A stretch of DNA of 64,000 nt, from assembly GCA_028284065.1 (NCBI GenBank), contig JANQSJ010000003.1:124001-188000 (forward strand). Direction: 5' to 3'. The stretch comes from Parvularculaceae bacterium (lineage in GTDB: Bacteria > Pseudomonadota > Alphaproteobacteria > Caulobacterales > Parvularculaceae). The stretch's first letter is position 1. Every line of letters starts with the position of its first letter. Below are positions 8,180 through 16,891 of this stretch, piece after piece. The translations under genes were made by a program, and so were the position numbers. The notes under the pieces are model-generated. The model ran no database searches, was not told the DNA's origin, and saw nothing but the letters and a program-made list of their open reading frames with translations.

Positions 8180-9972
8180 CGAGCGTCGGCGGCGGCGCCC
8201 GCCGCCCGCGCGCGCACAATGTCGCCAAGGTCCGCAAGCGCGCTCTCAACGGTGGGCGCGCGCCCTGCGCCCCGGCCGCGGCAAGCGAGGACGCCCTCGG
8301 GCGTCGTCGCCCTTAACGCGTTCTCCTCGCCGACAAGCCCGGCGAGGAACGGATCGTCGTCGACGCGCGCATAACGCACCGCCACATGGGCGCCGCCGCC
8401 TTCCGCCGGGGTGATGCGCGCGACCTGCCGCCATGTTCCGCCAGACCCAGCGATTCCATCCGCCTTCGGACCGTCAAGCGCCTCTATATCCGTCGTCACG
8501 CGGGCCGGGTCCGCGCCGAAGGCGTCGAAGGCGAGGATCTTGCCCTTGGCGCGGGCGTCCTCGCCGGAGAGGTCGGCGCTCGGGTCAGCTTCAGCGAATC
8601 CCGCCTCCTGCGCCGCCTTCAGCGCGTCGACGAAGCGCGCGCCGTTGCAGACCTCCGAAAGGATGAAGTTCACGGTGCCGTTCAGCACCGCGATAATCTC
8701 GGAAATCACGCCGCGCGCGGCCGCCCTGCGCGCGGTCTCGAGCATCGGCGCGCCGCCGCCGACCGTCGGCGCATAGGCGAGATGCGCGCCGTTGTCGCGA
8801 GCCAGCGCGCTGAGTTCCGGCAGGTCGTCGCAGATCGCCTGCTTGTTCGCCGTCACCACCGAAACGCCGCGCGCGAGCGCCGTCGCGGCAAGGCGCCGGC
8901 CGGCCTCGCCGTCCGACATGGCGTCGACGACCACATCAAGGCCGGCGTCCAGGAACGCCTCCAAATTGGTCTCAATCCGTGAGGGATCGATCTGGCGGTG
9001 GCGTTTTTTGGCGCCGTCGCTGACAAGCGTCGCGACGAGCGCATAACGCTGGGGATCGTCGACAAGGCGAAGCGCCGCGCCTTCGCCAACGACGCCGAGC
9101 CCCGCAACGCCGACCCGGGTTGGCTGCGGCCTTGCGTGGGTCCGCGGCGGCGCGCCTTCCGGCCCGACGAGCGTGCCGGCGTCGGCGCCCGGCGCGCGGA
9201 GGCTGAGCTTAACGCCATGCGCCTCGGCGTAGCCAAGCGCCTTCGCTTGAATTGGATCGCCGGCGAGTTCGCCCACCTCCCCCCAGGTGACGCGCGAGAA
9301 GCGCTTCGCCTCCGGCCGCCAGACCCGTTCCGGCGTGAGCGGGTCGCGATCGAACAGGCCGCCCACATCGGTCAGAAACGTCGCTTCGCCAATGCCGAGC
9401 GCCGCCGCCAGCGCCGTCGCCGTGAGGTCGGCCCCGCCGCGCCCCAGAAGCGCCGGCCGACCGTCGCCGTCAACCGCCACATAGCCCGGCGCAATGACGA
9501 CGTCGGCGCGGGCGAGCGCCGCCTCAAGGTTCTGAAGATCGACGCCGACGAGCCGCGCATCGTCAAACGATCCGTCAGCGGAGAGGCCAAGCTCCTTGCC
9601 TTCGACGACCCGCGCCGCAACGCCGCTATGGTCGCAGGCGAGCGCGAGGGCGTAGGCCGCGCGCGTCTCGCCAAGCGCCACAAGGCCGGCCGAATGGGGA
9701 CTGTCGAGCCCACGGCCGACGCCGGCCGCTTCGGCCCGTAAGCGCTCCGTCTCCTCATCGAGCGCTGCGACTGTCGCGACGACTTTCACGCCGCGCCTTA
9801 CATAACGGTAAATCTCGCCGACGGCCCGGGGCAGGTCGCGCCGCCGCCTCAGAACCGAGGACGAGAACTTCAGGACCACAAGCGCCGCTTCGTCCGCCTG
9901 CGCATCCTCCGTTTGCGAACTGTCGCGCCGTGGCGTCATGTCAGGTTGCGCTGTCTGCGCCGCTTTGGTCAT
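8176..9972 (-). CDS. Aspartokinase-like/homoserine dehydrogenase fusion
   Basis: A 598-residue two-domain protein. The C-terminal part is a clear homoserine dehydrogenase: nucleotide motif VGVAGLGVVGEG (287-298), VVTANKQA around residue 377, GTVNFIL, and the EADPSADLSGEDARAKGKIL catalytic block. The N-terminal part (about 31-270) has the amino acid kinase fold: GRGGADLTA and TDVGGLFDRDP resemble aspartokinase, but the usual KFGGTSV phosphate loop reads KFSSSVL (35-41), the C-terminal kinase region is short, and no paired ACT domains are visible between kinase and dehydrogenase. The kinase may therefore be weak, inactive or regulatory; this is inference. Downstream of metX-metB it recalls E. 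coli metB-metL. It overlaps proB by 4 bp. The start ATG has only a weak GGAA site. Confidence 0.88.
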   Translation of the reverse strand: MTKAAQTAQPDMTPRRDSSQTEDAQADEAALVVLKFSSSVLRRRRDLPRAVGEIYRYVRRGVKVVATVAALDEETERLRAEAAGVGRGLDSPHSAGLVALGETRAAYALALACDHSGVAARVVEGKELGLSADGSFDDARLVGVDLQNLEAALARADVVIAPGYVAVDGDGRPALLGRGGADLTATALAAALGIGEATFLTDVGGLFDRDPLTPERVWRPEAKRFSRVTWGEVGELAGDPIQAKALGYAEAHGVKLSLRAPGADAGTLVGPEGAPPRTHARPQPTRVGVAGLGVVGEGAALRLVDDPQRYALVATLVSDGAKKRHRQIDPSRIETNLEAFLDAGLDVVVDAMSDGEAGRRLAATALARGVSVVTANKQAICDDLPELSALARDNGAHLAYAPTVGGGAPMLETARRAAARGVISEIIAVLNGTVNFILSEVCNGARFVDALKAAQEAGFAEADPSADLSGEDARAKGKILAFDAFGADPARVTTDIEALDGPKADGIAGSGGTWRQVARITPAEGGGAHVAVRYARVDDDPFLAGLVGEENALRATTPEGVLACRGRGAGRAPTVESALADLGDIVRARAAGAAADAR

Positions 9973-10078
9973 TGACGTTCCAATCGTTTGCGCCGCCTGC
10001 TCCCTGCGCCGCGCAGATGCTTCGGGAGGCGCGCCGCCATCCTCGCAAGGCGGACGGAAACGTCAACTAGTCGCTGGG

Positions 10079-10231
10079 CGGTTAACCAATCGCCGCCCTT
10101 CGAGACGATTTTTCTCCTCATCCTGAGGAGCCTGCCGTCAGGGTTGATTGGGGCCCCAACCCCGGTGAACCGTCCCGAAGGGCGAGGAGAAAAATCCCCA
10201 AGGATGAGGCGAAGCGGGCGTTAACCAACCG
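10079..10231. repeat. Nested palindromic element between metB and the hom fusion
   Basis: Three inverted pairs share almost one centre: GTTAAC at 10081-10086 and 10220-10225, a perfect 13 bp GATTTTTCTCCTC (10107-10119) with its complement (10184-10196), and a central palindrome TTGGGGCCCCAA (10148-10159). The RNA would fold into a long interrupted hairpin. The metB stop codon lies inside the right arm. It also contains CTCATCCTGAGGAG, a motif seen in many alphaproteobacterial dispersed repeats. Confidence 0.65.
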
Positions 10232-11480
10232 CTGAGATCGGACGATCCGCAATGCGCGCGCCATCATGAGCGCTCTTATGAGCGACTTCGAGGGCGGCGC
10301 GGAGGTCGGCGTCAAGGTCCGCCTCATGCTCAAGGCCGATGGAGAACCTCACCAGCCGGTCGCAGATGCCCGCTTCGGCGCGCGCCTCTGGCGTCATGGC
10401 GGCGTGGGTCATGGCCGCCGGCGCGCAGACGAGGCTTTCGAAGCCGCCGAGAGATTCCGCGACCGTAAAAACATCCAGCGCGCGCAAGAACTCGATGACA
10501 TCGACGCCTTCCGCGAACTCCACGGACAGCATCGCGCCGAAACCCTTCTGCTGGCGCGCGGCGAGCGCATGGCCCGGGTGATCGGCGAGCCCCGGATAGT
10601 ACACCCGCGCAACGCGTTCGTCGGCGGCGAGGCGTTCGGCGAGCGCCTGAGCGGTCGCCTGCTGGCGCTCGATGCGCGTGAAAAGCGTGCGCGCGCCGCG
10701 CAAGGTGAGATAGCTGTCGAACGGACTGCCGGTGACGCCGGTGCAGTTCGCCCACCATTGCAGTTCCTCCACGAGCGCCTGGTCCTTCGCCAGAACGGCG
10801 CCGCCGACCACGTCGCTATGGCCGTTCAGATACTTCGTGGTCGAATGGACGACGATATCGCAGCCAAAGGCGAGCGGGTTCTGCAGCGCCGGCGACAGGA
10901 ACGTATTGTCGGCGACGACGATGGCGCCGGCGGCCTTCGCCCGCGCGGCGACGAAAGCGATGTCGGTGATGCGCAGAAGCGGGTTTGACGGCGTCTCAAT
11001 GAGAACGAGCTTTGCCGGGGCGGCGAACGCGGCCTCCACCGACGCTCGATCCGTCAGATCGACGAAGTCGACGTCAAAGTCGCCCTTGGCCGCCCGCGAG
11101 CGCAGGAGACGATGCGTCCCGCCATAACAGTCATGGGGCGCGACGATGCGCTCGCCCGGCCCGACGAAACAGAGCGGCAGATTGACCGCCGCCATGCCGG
11201 TGGCGGTCACGACCCCGCCCGCAGCGCCCTCAAGCTCGGCGAGCGCCTCCTCCAGCGCCGCGCGGGTCGGATTGCCGGAGCGCGCATAGTCATAGGCGGG
11301 CTTTTCCGCCGGATCGTCCCAGGCGTAGGTCGCCGACAGGAAGAGCGGCGGCGCGGCGGGGCGCGCGCGGCCGGCGGGGGCGCCGACCGACGCCGCCGCG
11401 AGGCGCGTTTCCTGTCGGCGCGCCTCCCGGCCGGCGGACGGGCGCAAGGGGGTCGCGTCGGGCGCGGCGTCGAAGCTCAT
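10221..11480 (-). CDS. metB: Cystathionine gamma-synthase / sulfhydrylase family PLP enzyme
   Basis: A 419-residue Cys/Met-metabolism PLP enzyme that would condense O-acyl-homoserine with cysteine (or sulfide). The PLP lysine is Lys216 in VVHSTTKYLNGHSDVVGG; DYARSGNPTR, ETPSNP and VADNTF are the usual family blocks. HDCYGGTHRLL and GVTGSPFDSYLTLRGARTL look more like MetB than MetZ/MetY, hence the symbol, but the distinction from O-succinylhomoserine sulfhydrylase is not certain by eye. Its ATG overlaps the metX stop (ATGA). An alanine-rich extension of about 45 residues precedes the core. Confidence 0.88.
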   Translation of the reverse strand: MSFDAAPDATPLRPSAGREARRQETRLAAASVGAPAGRARPAAPPLFLSATYAWDDPAEKPAYDYARSGNPTRAALEEALAELEGAAGGVVTATGMAAVNLPLCFVGPGERIVAPHDCYGGTHRLLRSRAAKGDFDVDFVDLTDRASVEAAFAAPAKLVLIETPSNPLLRITDIAFVAARAKAAGAIVVADNTFLSPALQNPLAFGCDIVVHSTTKYLNGHSDVVGGAVLAKDQALVEELQWWANCTGVTGSPFDSYLTLRGARTLFTRIERQQATAQALAERLAADERVARVYYPGLADHPGHALAARQQKGFGAMLSVEFAEGVDVIEFLRALDVFTVAESLGGFESLVCAPAAMTHAAMTPEARAEAGICDRLVRFSIGLEHEADLDADLRAALEVAHKSAHDGARIADRPISAVG

Positions 11481-12595
11481 TGTGACATCTCCTCGTTGAG
11501 AGCGCGGCGCAGGATCGCGCCGACCTTGTCGGTTTCCTTCAGAAATCCATCGTGTCCGTAAACGGACGAAATTACGTCGAGGCGCGTCGGCGCGTCGATG
11601 CCGGCGGCGAGCGCCTCCACATCCGCCACGGGCACGAGCTGATCTTCCTCAACGGCGATCAGATGCGTCGGCGCGCGGACCGCGCCCGCGGGCAGGTCGT
11701 GCGCGTCAATCGCGGCCGACAGCGCGAGATACCGCCGCGCGCTGACGCGCCCGGCGAAACGTTCGCCCTGCGCGAGGAGATAGCTTTCAAGCTCCGACGA
11801 CGACTGAAAACGCTGGTTGAACTCCGCGGCCGTGCGATAGGTCGTGACGCCGAGTTCGCGCGCGATCGCGACGGCGTCCTCTTCGCGGCCAGCGTCGATG
11901 CCAAGCTGCAGCACGCGCCGCTGCGTCCGCCGCCAGGCGCGCCCCATCGGGCTTGGCTTGCCGGCGGCGCACAGCACGGCGAGCCGGCCGACGAAACTTG
12001 GGTAAAGACGTGCGATCTCCAGCGCCACCATGCCGCCGAAGGAAGCGCCGATGATCGCGTCCAGCCGCTCAACGCCCAAAGATTTCAGCGCCTTGACGAA
12101 CTGGCGGGCGTAATCCGCCGGCGCGAGATCAAGCGCGCCCGTCGGCTGCAAAGGGAAATACTCCGCCGTCCAAACCGCGCAGGCGGCTGTGTCCACCGGC
12201 CCGCCGGGCCGCACGATCTCCGGCCACCAGCCGCGCGCGTCGCCGTGCGCCGCCGCTGCGCGGCCCGCGGAGATGCCGCCGAGCACCAACACGGCCGGCG
12301 CATTGGCCGGCCCCGTACGCCGCAGCAGGATGCGCCGATCCGCCATGGCGCGCCCGCGCACCGCGAGAAAATCATCCGTGAACGGGACTTCAAAGTCCGC
12401 TGAGACAGGCGCTGCGCCTTCCCGCGCCAATTCGACTGGCGCAGGGCCGCCAGACTGGCGCCCCTCGGAGGCCAACCCGCCCGAAATCAGGGCGCCTGAC
12501 TGACATCCGCCGGCCGCCGCACCCGTGGTCGCGCACCATTCAGCGGGCGCCGCCAGCGGATCAGAAATTCGGGCGTCTGTGGCCATCAACGTCAT
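11477..12595 (-). CDS. metX: Homoserine O-acyltransferase (MetX type)
   Basis: A 372-residue alpha/beta-hydrolase-fold enzyme that acylates homoserine, committing it to methionine. The nucleophile is Ser185 in IIGASFGGMVALEIA; the acid lies in EEDQLVPVADV and the histidine in YGHDGFLKE. The first 65 residues are a low-complexity Gly/Ala-rich extension not needed for the fold. I chose the ATG at 12595, which has GGAG 6 bases upstream, over a TTG 12 bases earlier. It is first in the block and is preceded by a SAM-II riboswitch and a promoter, so S-adenosylmethionine should shut it off. Acetyl versus succinyl donor cannot be told from this reading. Confidence 0.92.
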   Translation of the reverse strand: MTLMATDARISDPLAAPAEWCATTGAAAGGCQSGALISGGLASEGRQSGGPAPVELAREGAAPVSADFEVPFTDDFLAVRGRAMADRRILLRRTGPANAPAVLVLGGISAGRAAAAHGDARGWWPEIVRPGGPVDTAACAVWTAEYFPLQPTGALDLAPADYARQFVKALKSLGVERLDAIIGASFGGMVALEIARLYPSFVGRLAVLCAAGKPSPMGRAWRRTQRRVLQLGIDAGREEDAVAIARELGVTTYRTAAEFNQRFQSSSELESYLLAQGERFAGRVSARRYLALSAAIDAHDLPAGAVRAPTHLIAVEEDQLVPVADVEALAAGIDAPTRLDVISSVYGHDGFLKETDKVGAILRRALNEEMSQ

Positions 12596-12693
12596 CGCGC
12601 GCTCCAAACAGCGCCGATGCGGAAAAGGCTTGCGGGGGATGACGTTTGAGTGAAGCGGCGGCGGGATGCGGATCGAAGCGCTTTTTCCGTTCG

Positions 12694-12753
12694 CCCCTCC
12701 GCTTTAGCGTCATTTCTAAAGCGCCCGCAAGCTGAAGGGGTCAAATCGGCGCT
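12694..12753 (-). promoter_or_regulatory. SAM-II riboswitch upstream of metX
   Basis: On the minus strand the leader reads GCGCCGATTTGA, then CTTGCGGGCGC, a short A-rich joint and GCTAAAGCGG. These are the conserved blocks of the metA/SAM-II aptamer in order: P1 from GCGCC with GGGCGC, the UUUGA loop, UUGC, and the pseudoknot-forming GCUAAAG, with the GGAGGGG stretch just after it. It starts about 8 bases after the predicted -10 element and lies about 100 bases before the metX start. SAM-II typically represses methionine synthesis genes in alphaproteobacteria by hiding the ribosome site; here the distance leaves transcriptional or translational control open. Confidence 0.85.
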
Positions 12754-12760
12754 ATCGAAG

Positions 12761-12789
12761 TATTGACCCAGGACACTGTCGACTGTCAA
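12761..12789 (-). promoter_or_regulatory. Sigma-70-type promoter for the met block
   Basis: The minus strand has a perfect -35 TTGACA (12789-12784), a 17-base spacer and a weaker -10 TCAATA (12766-12761). Predicted initiation near 12754 coincides with the first base of the riboswitch, which supports both calls. Confidence 0.6.
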
Positions 12790-12880
12790 CGGATTTTTTC
12801 GCAGGCGTGAAAAGGCGATAAGGTCGCGCCGTCACATGACGCGCCGCAATGGGCCGCGACCGCCTTTAAGGAGAGTTTCG

Positions 12881-14302
12881 ATGCGCGAACATCTCGACTT
12901 TTACGTTAACGGGGAATGGACGCCGGCCAGGGGAAAGCCCGCCCGGGAGGTCGTCGATCCGGCGACGGAACGCGCCTTTGCGCGCATTCCGATGGGAACG
13001 GAAGAAGACGTGGACGCAGCGGTCGCCGCGGCGCGCGCGGCGTTCCCCGCTTTCTCCCGAACAAGCCGCGAGGACCGGCGCGCGCTTCTGCAGCGCATCG
13101 CCGCCGCCTACGAAGCGCGCCTGCCCGACCTGGCGGCCGCCGTCACCGAGGAAATGGGCGCGCCGGTCACCCTTGCGACAACCGCGCAGGCGCCGACGGG
13201 CCTTGCGCATATCGCCACGGCCGAGGCGCTCCTTGCTGAATATCCGTTTACGGAGGCGGGCGACGGCTTCGAGACGCGCCGCGAGCCGATCGGCGTCGTC
13301 GGCATGATCACGCCGTGGAACTGGCCGCTCAACCAGATAGCCTGCAAGGTCGCGCCGGCCCTCGCCGCCGGCTGTACGATGGTGCTGAAGCCGTCCGAGG
13401 AGGCGCCGATTTCGGCGATGCTGTTCGCCGACATCCTGCATGAGGCGGGCGTTCCGCCGGGCGTCTTTAATCTCATCCATGGCGAAGGTCCGAACGTCGG
13501 CGCGGCCCTCGCGCGCCACCCGGACGTCGACATGGTCTCCTTCACCGGCTCGACCCGCGCCGGCGTCGCGGTCGCGACCGCCGCGGCGCCGACAGTGAAG
13601 CGCGTTACCCAGGAGCTCGGCGGCAAGTCGCCGAACATTCTCCTTGATGACCTCGATTTCGAGGAGGCGACGCCGCTCGCGGTGCGCGCCTGCATGATGA
13701 ATTCCGGCCAGTCCTGTAACGCGCCGACGCGCCTGCTCGTTCCCGAGGGCCGCGCGGGCGATGTCGCCGACATGGCGGCGGCGGCGGCGGACGCGCTCGT
13801 CGTCGGCGCGCCGACGGACGCGGCGACGGAAATCGGCCCCGTCGTCAATGAACGCCAGTGGGCGAAGATCCAGGACCTCATCGAAGCCGGCGAACGGGAG
13901 GGCGCGCGCCTTGTCGCCGGCGGCGCCGGCCGTCCGCAGGGACTGAACGCCGGCTATTATGTGAGGCCGACCGTATTCGCGGACGTCGATAATTCCATGA
14001 CGATCGCGCGCGAGGAAGTATTCGGCCCTGTCCTGTCGATCATTCCCTACAAGGACGAAGAAGACGCGATCCGGATCGCCAATGACACGCCCTATGGCCT
14101 GTCCGCCTATGTGAGCGGCGCAGACGCCTCCCGCGTTGACGCCGTCGCCGGCCGTCTGCGCGCCGGGATGGTTCATCTCAATGGCGCGGGCGTCAATTTC
14201 GCCGCGCCCTTCGGCGGCTACAAGGCGTCCGGCAATGGACGCGAGTGGGGCGCGCACGGGCTCGCCGAGTATTTCGAAACCAAAGCCGTCATTTCCGAGT
14301 AG
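12881..14302 (+). CDS. NAD(P)-dependent aldehyde dehydrogenase
   Basis: A 473-residue ALDH-superfamily enzyme oxidising an aldehyde to the acid. The catalytic cysteine is Cys279 (NSGQSCNAPTRLLV) and the general base Glu245 (ELGGKSPNI). GMITPWNWPLNQI, LKPSEEAPISAM and FTGSTRAGVAVA mark the cofactor-binding domain, and EEVFGPVLSIIPY the C-terminal part. I start at the ATG at 12881 because AAGGAGAG lies 9 bases upstream; an earlier in-frame ATG at 12836 has none. It is divergent from metX. Substrate is unknown; the glycosyltransferase downstream is 76 bp away and may or may not be co-transcribed. Confidence 0.93.
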   Translation: MREHLDFYVNGEWTPARGKPAREVVDPATERAFARIPMGTEEDVDAAVAAARAAFPAFSRTSREDRRALLQRIAAAYEARLPDLAAAVTEEMGAPVTLATTAQAPTGLAHIATAEALLAEYPFTEAGDGFETRREPIGVVGMITPWNWPLNQIACKVAPALAAGCTMVLKPSEEAPISAMLFADILHEAGVPPGVFNLIHGEGPNVGAALARHPDVDMVSFTGSTRAGVAVATAAAPTVKRVTQELGGKSPNILLDDLDFEEATPLAVRACMMNSGQSCNAPTRLLVPEGRAGDVADMAAAAADALVVGAPTDAATEIGPVVNERQWAKIQDLIEAGEREGARLVAGGAGRPQGLNAGYYVRPTVFADVDNSMTIAREEVFGPVLSIIPYKDEEDAIRIANDTPYGLSAYVSGADASRVDAVAGRLRAGMVHLNGAGVNFAAPFGGYKASGNGREWGAHGLAEYFETKAVISE

Positions 14303-14378
14303 GCGCGCCGCCAGGCGTCCATCAACGAGAACCTGTCCGTCAAAGGCGCTTTGCGCCGTCCGGCCGGAGAAACCGACC

Positions 14379-15536
14379 ATGTCCGACGTCCGCCCATCGC
14401 GCCCCGGCGACGCGCCGATCCGCCTGCTGCACGCGTTCTCAACGTTTGCGATCGGCGGCTCGCAGATGCGCTTCGCACGCCTCGCCGAAGCGCTCGGCCC
14501 CGCCTATGAGCATCACATCGTCGCCATGGATGCGCCCGCGAACGGATTTCCCGCCGCCGAGCTGCTCGACGACACGGTCGTCTTCCGCACCCACGACATT
14601 CGGGTGACGAAGGGGGGAGGCTTCGACATCGGCAACCTTCTGCGGTTCCGAACTCTGATGAAAAGAGTGAAGCCCGATCTTCTGCTCACCTACAATTTCG
14701 GAGCGATAGAGTGGGCGCTCGCCAACCGGCTCTCGCCTATCGCGCCGCATATTCACTTCGAAGACGGCTTCGGTCCCGACGAGGACATCGACCGCCAGCT
14801 TGAACGTAGGGTTTTCGCGCGCCGGATCGCGATCGGCAAGACGTCGCGGATCGTCGCGCCGTCGGCAATCCTGCGCGCGCTCATAGTCGAGAAATGGAAA
14901 TTCAGCGCCGACCAGGTCGCCTACATCCCCAATGGCGTTGATGTGGATGCGTTCTTCGGCCAGCCCCTGCGGCACGAACTGCGACAGCACCCGGATGAAG
15001 TCGTCATCGGGACGATTGGCGCGCTCAGGCCGGAAAAGAACCATCGCCGCCTCATCGCGGCGGTGGCGTCGCTGCGGGACGCGCTGCCGGCGCGCCTCGT
15101 GATTGTCGGCGATGGACCCGAGGCCGCGGGTCTAAGGTCATTTGTCGAGACCGAGGGGCTGTCGGGCTTCGTCGAGTTCACCGGCGCGCGCCGCGACACC
15201 GAAGCGTTTTACGCGGCCTTCGACATCTTCGCCCTGTCGTCTGACACCGAGCAGATGCCGATCAGCGTGCTTGAGGCCATGGCCGCCGCCCGGCCCGTGG
15301 CGTCAACCGACGTCGGCGACATCAAGGCCATGCTGAGCCCGGACAATGGCCCGTTCGTCACGGGGCCCGGCGACGACGACGCGTATCAGAAGGCGCTTCG
15401 ACGCCTTGCGCTCGACGAAGAGCTGCGCCGCCAGGTGGGCGCGGCGAACCGGGAACGCGCCCGCAGCGCCTATGACGCGCGCGCCATGGCCGAGCGCTAT
15501 GACGCGCTCTTTCGCGAAATGGCGGGAAGGGTGTAG
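14379..15536 (+). CDS. Glycosyltransferase, GT4-like
   Basis: A 385-residue GT-B-fold glycosyltransferase. The N-terminal domain begins LLHAFSTFAIGGSQMRFARL, with the glycine loop typical of GT4 acceptor domains. The donor half shows YIPNGVDVDAF, GTIGALRPEKNHRRLIAA, VIVGDGPE, and the EX7E-like region around MPISVLEAMAAARPV. No membrane segment is evident. Start at ATG 14379 with CGGAGA upstream; the frame is open further 5' but that overlaps the aldehyde dehydrogenase antisense to nothing useful. No other polysaccharide genes are nearby, so sugar and acceptor are unknown. Confidence 0.9.
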   Translation: MSDVRPSRPGDAPIRLLHAFSTFAIGGSQMRFARLAEALGPAYEHHIVAMDAPANGFPAAELLDDTVVFRTHDIRVTKGGGFDIGNLLRFRTLMKRVKPDLLLTYNFGAIEWALANRLSPIAPHIHFEDGFGPDEDIDRQLERRVFARRIAIGKTSRIVAPSAILRALIVEKWKFSADQVAYIPNGVDVDAFFGQPLRHELRQHPDEVVIGTIGALRPEKNHRRLIAAVASLRDALPARLVIVGDGPEAAGLRSFVETEGLSGFVEFTGARRDTEAFYAAFDIFALSSDTEQMPISVLEAMAAARPVASTDVGDIKAMLSPDNGPFVTGPGDDDAYQKALRRLALDEELRRQVGAANRERARSAYDARAMAERYDALFREMAGRV

Positions 15537-15589
15537 AAGTCCGGTTAGAAACCGTTAGCAGACCACACTTGGACCGTGCGAGGGCGCAG

Positions 15590-16075
15590 ATGACTTTCCG
15601 TATACGCGATTTTCGCCCCGCTGATCTTGAGAGCGTCCTTGATCTGTCGCTACGCGCTTGGACGCCGGTGTTCGACAAGTTGCAACCGAATGTCGACGGC
15701 TTCGTATTCGACGCGTTTTATCCCGACGGCTGGTGGACGCGACAGAAGGCGGAAATCGAGGCCCTGCTCGATGACGGGCAAACACAGTTGTATGTCGCGG
15801 CGGACGGTGAGGCGATCCTCGGATACGCCGGCATCCGTCTGCATCCGGAAGACAGCATGGGCGAGCTCTACATCATCGCCGTCGACCCCGACCATCAGCG
15901 CAAGGGCGTCGGCGCGGCGCTGATGGACGCCGCCTTCGACCGCGTGAAGTCGGCAGGCATGACGATGATCATGGTGGAGACGGGCGGCGACCCCGGCCAT
16001 GCGCCGGCGCGCGCATCATACGAGGCCGTCGGCTTCAGGCGCTGGCCGGTGGCGCGCTATTTCCGCGAGCTTTGA
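15590..16075 (+). CDS. GNAT family N-acetyltransferase
   Basis: A 161-residue single-domain acetyltransferase. The N-terminal IRDFRPADLESVLDLS is followed by the acetyl-CoA-binding motif A (ELYIIAVDPDHQRKGVGAAL, Q/R-x-x-G-x-G/A), and motif B near RASYEAVGFRRW. I prefer ATG 15590 to the upstream TTG at 15569. It lies 53 bp after the glycosyltransferase on the same strand. The acceptor cannot be predicted. Confidence 0.88.
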   Translation: MTFRIRDFRPADLESVLDLSLRAWTPVFDKLQPNVDGFVFDAFYPDGWWTRQKAEIEALLDDGQTQLYVAADGEAILGYAGIRLHPEDSMGELYIIAVDPDHQRKGVGAALMDAAFDRVKSAGMTMIMVETGGDPGHAPARASYEAVGFRRWPVARYFREL

Positions 16076-16090
16076 TCCGACTTGCTGGGC

Positions 16091-16891
16091 CTAGACCTCC
16101 CGGCGGCGAAAAGCGCTTGCATCCGCGCGGAACTGGATGAGATCGCCGACCCGGACGAGCCGCCCCTCGGCGCGGACAGGGTCAGCCACAAGCGGCAGAA
16201 TTTCCTCCGATAACGGACCGCCGCGGGCGTCCGTCATCAGGAGCACAGCCTCGCGCCCATCGGGCGTCCGCACCCAGTAGGACGGGGGTATCCCGCCCCT
16301 TATGCAGAGCGCCGCGCAGGCCTTGTGCGTGCGCCCGCGCGCCGGCTTCATCACGCCGAAGAAACACTTCGAATCCATGATGGTTCCGGACAGCGCCGCG
16401 GTTCCAAGGTCCACCTCAGGCGGCGCCGCCAGGCGACCGTCCGCCGGCCCCGCGACCGTCTCAATCCAGTCCGTATGCGTCAGCGGGACTTCAAGAATTG
16501 ATCGCGCCCTGCGCCGGATAAGAACGCCGCTCGCGCGCACGGGCGCGCCATTGAGGCGGTCAAGCTCCAGCGCGCTCGTGCATTTGCCTTCAGCCACGAT
16601 AAGCGCCGTGCGCATGCCGAACGGCGCGGATGCGTCAGCGAGCCGAAGCATCGGATAAGGCGCGCGCGCGAAGACGCCCTCGACCTCATGCGTCGCGCCG
16701 GTGAGCCACGCGCCGGGCCCCGGGTCTTCAAGCCCGGCCGAAATCGCATAGGCACCGCCGCCGAGGCCTGCGAGCCCCAGCGGCAGGAGGCCAAGCAGGA
16801 ACCGACGGTCGACGCCCGGCGCGCCGGCCCAGCCAACGAAAATGTCCGCGTCCGCATGGCGCGGCTCAATAGCGCCCTTTGAAAAGGTCAT
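16091..16891 (-). CDS. Membrane-anchored conserved Cys/His protein of the Rieske unit
   Basis: A 266-residue protein of no family I can name with certainty. One membrane segment is seen at about residues 30-50 (RRFLLGLLPLGLAGLGGG), with an acidic, periplasm-compatible remainder. A striking block at residues 168-204 contains LSGTIMDSKCFFGVM and HKACAALCIRGGIPP: Cys176, Met181, His189, Cys192 and Cys196 are spaced like ligands for a metal, cluster or haem. I recall similar blocks in uncharacterised proteins beside ferric-reductase-like genes. Its ATG overlaps the stop of the Rieske fusion gene by 4 bp, so it is almost surely part of the same complex. Role as electron-transfer partner or cofactor carrier is inference. 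Confidence 0.8.
   Translation of the reverse strand: MTFSKGAIEPRHADADIFVGWAGAPGVDRRFLLGLLPLGLAGLGGGAYAISAGLEDPGPGAWLTGATHEVEGVFARAPYPMLRLADASAPFGMRTALIVAEGKCTSALELDRLNGAPVRASGVLIRRRARSILEVPLTHTDWIETVAGPADGRLAAPPEVDLGTAALSGTIMDSKCFFGVMKPARGRTHKACAALCIRGGIPPSYWVRTPDGREAVLLMTDARGGPLSEEILPLVADPVRAEGRLVRVGDLIQFRADASAFRRREV

Noticed and set aside
12866-14380. 504-codon minus-strand frame
   Set aside because: Antisense shadow of the aldehyde dehydrogenase, whose catalytic motifs are complete on the plus strand.
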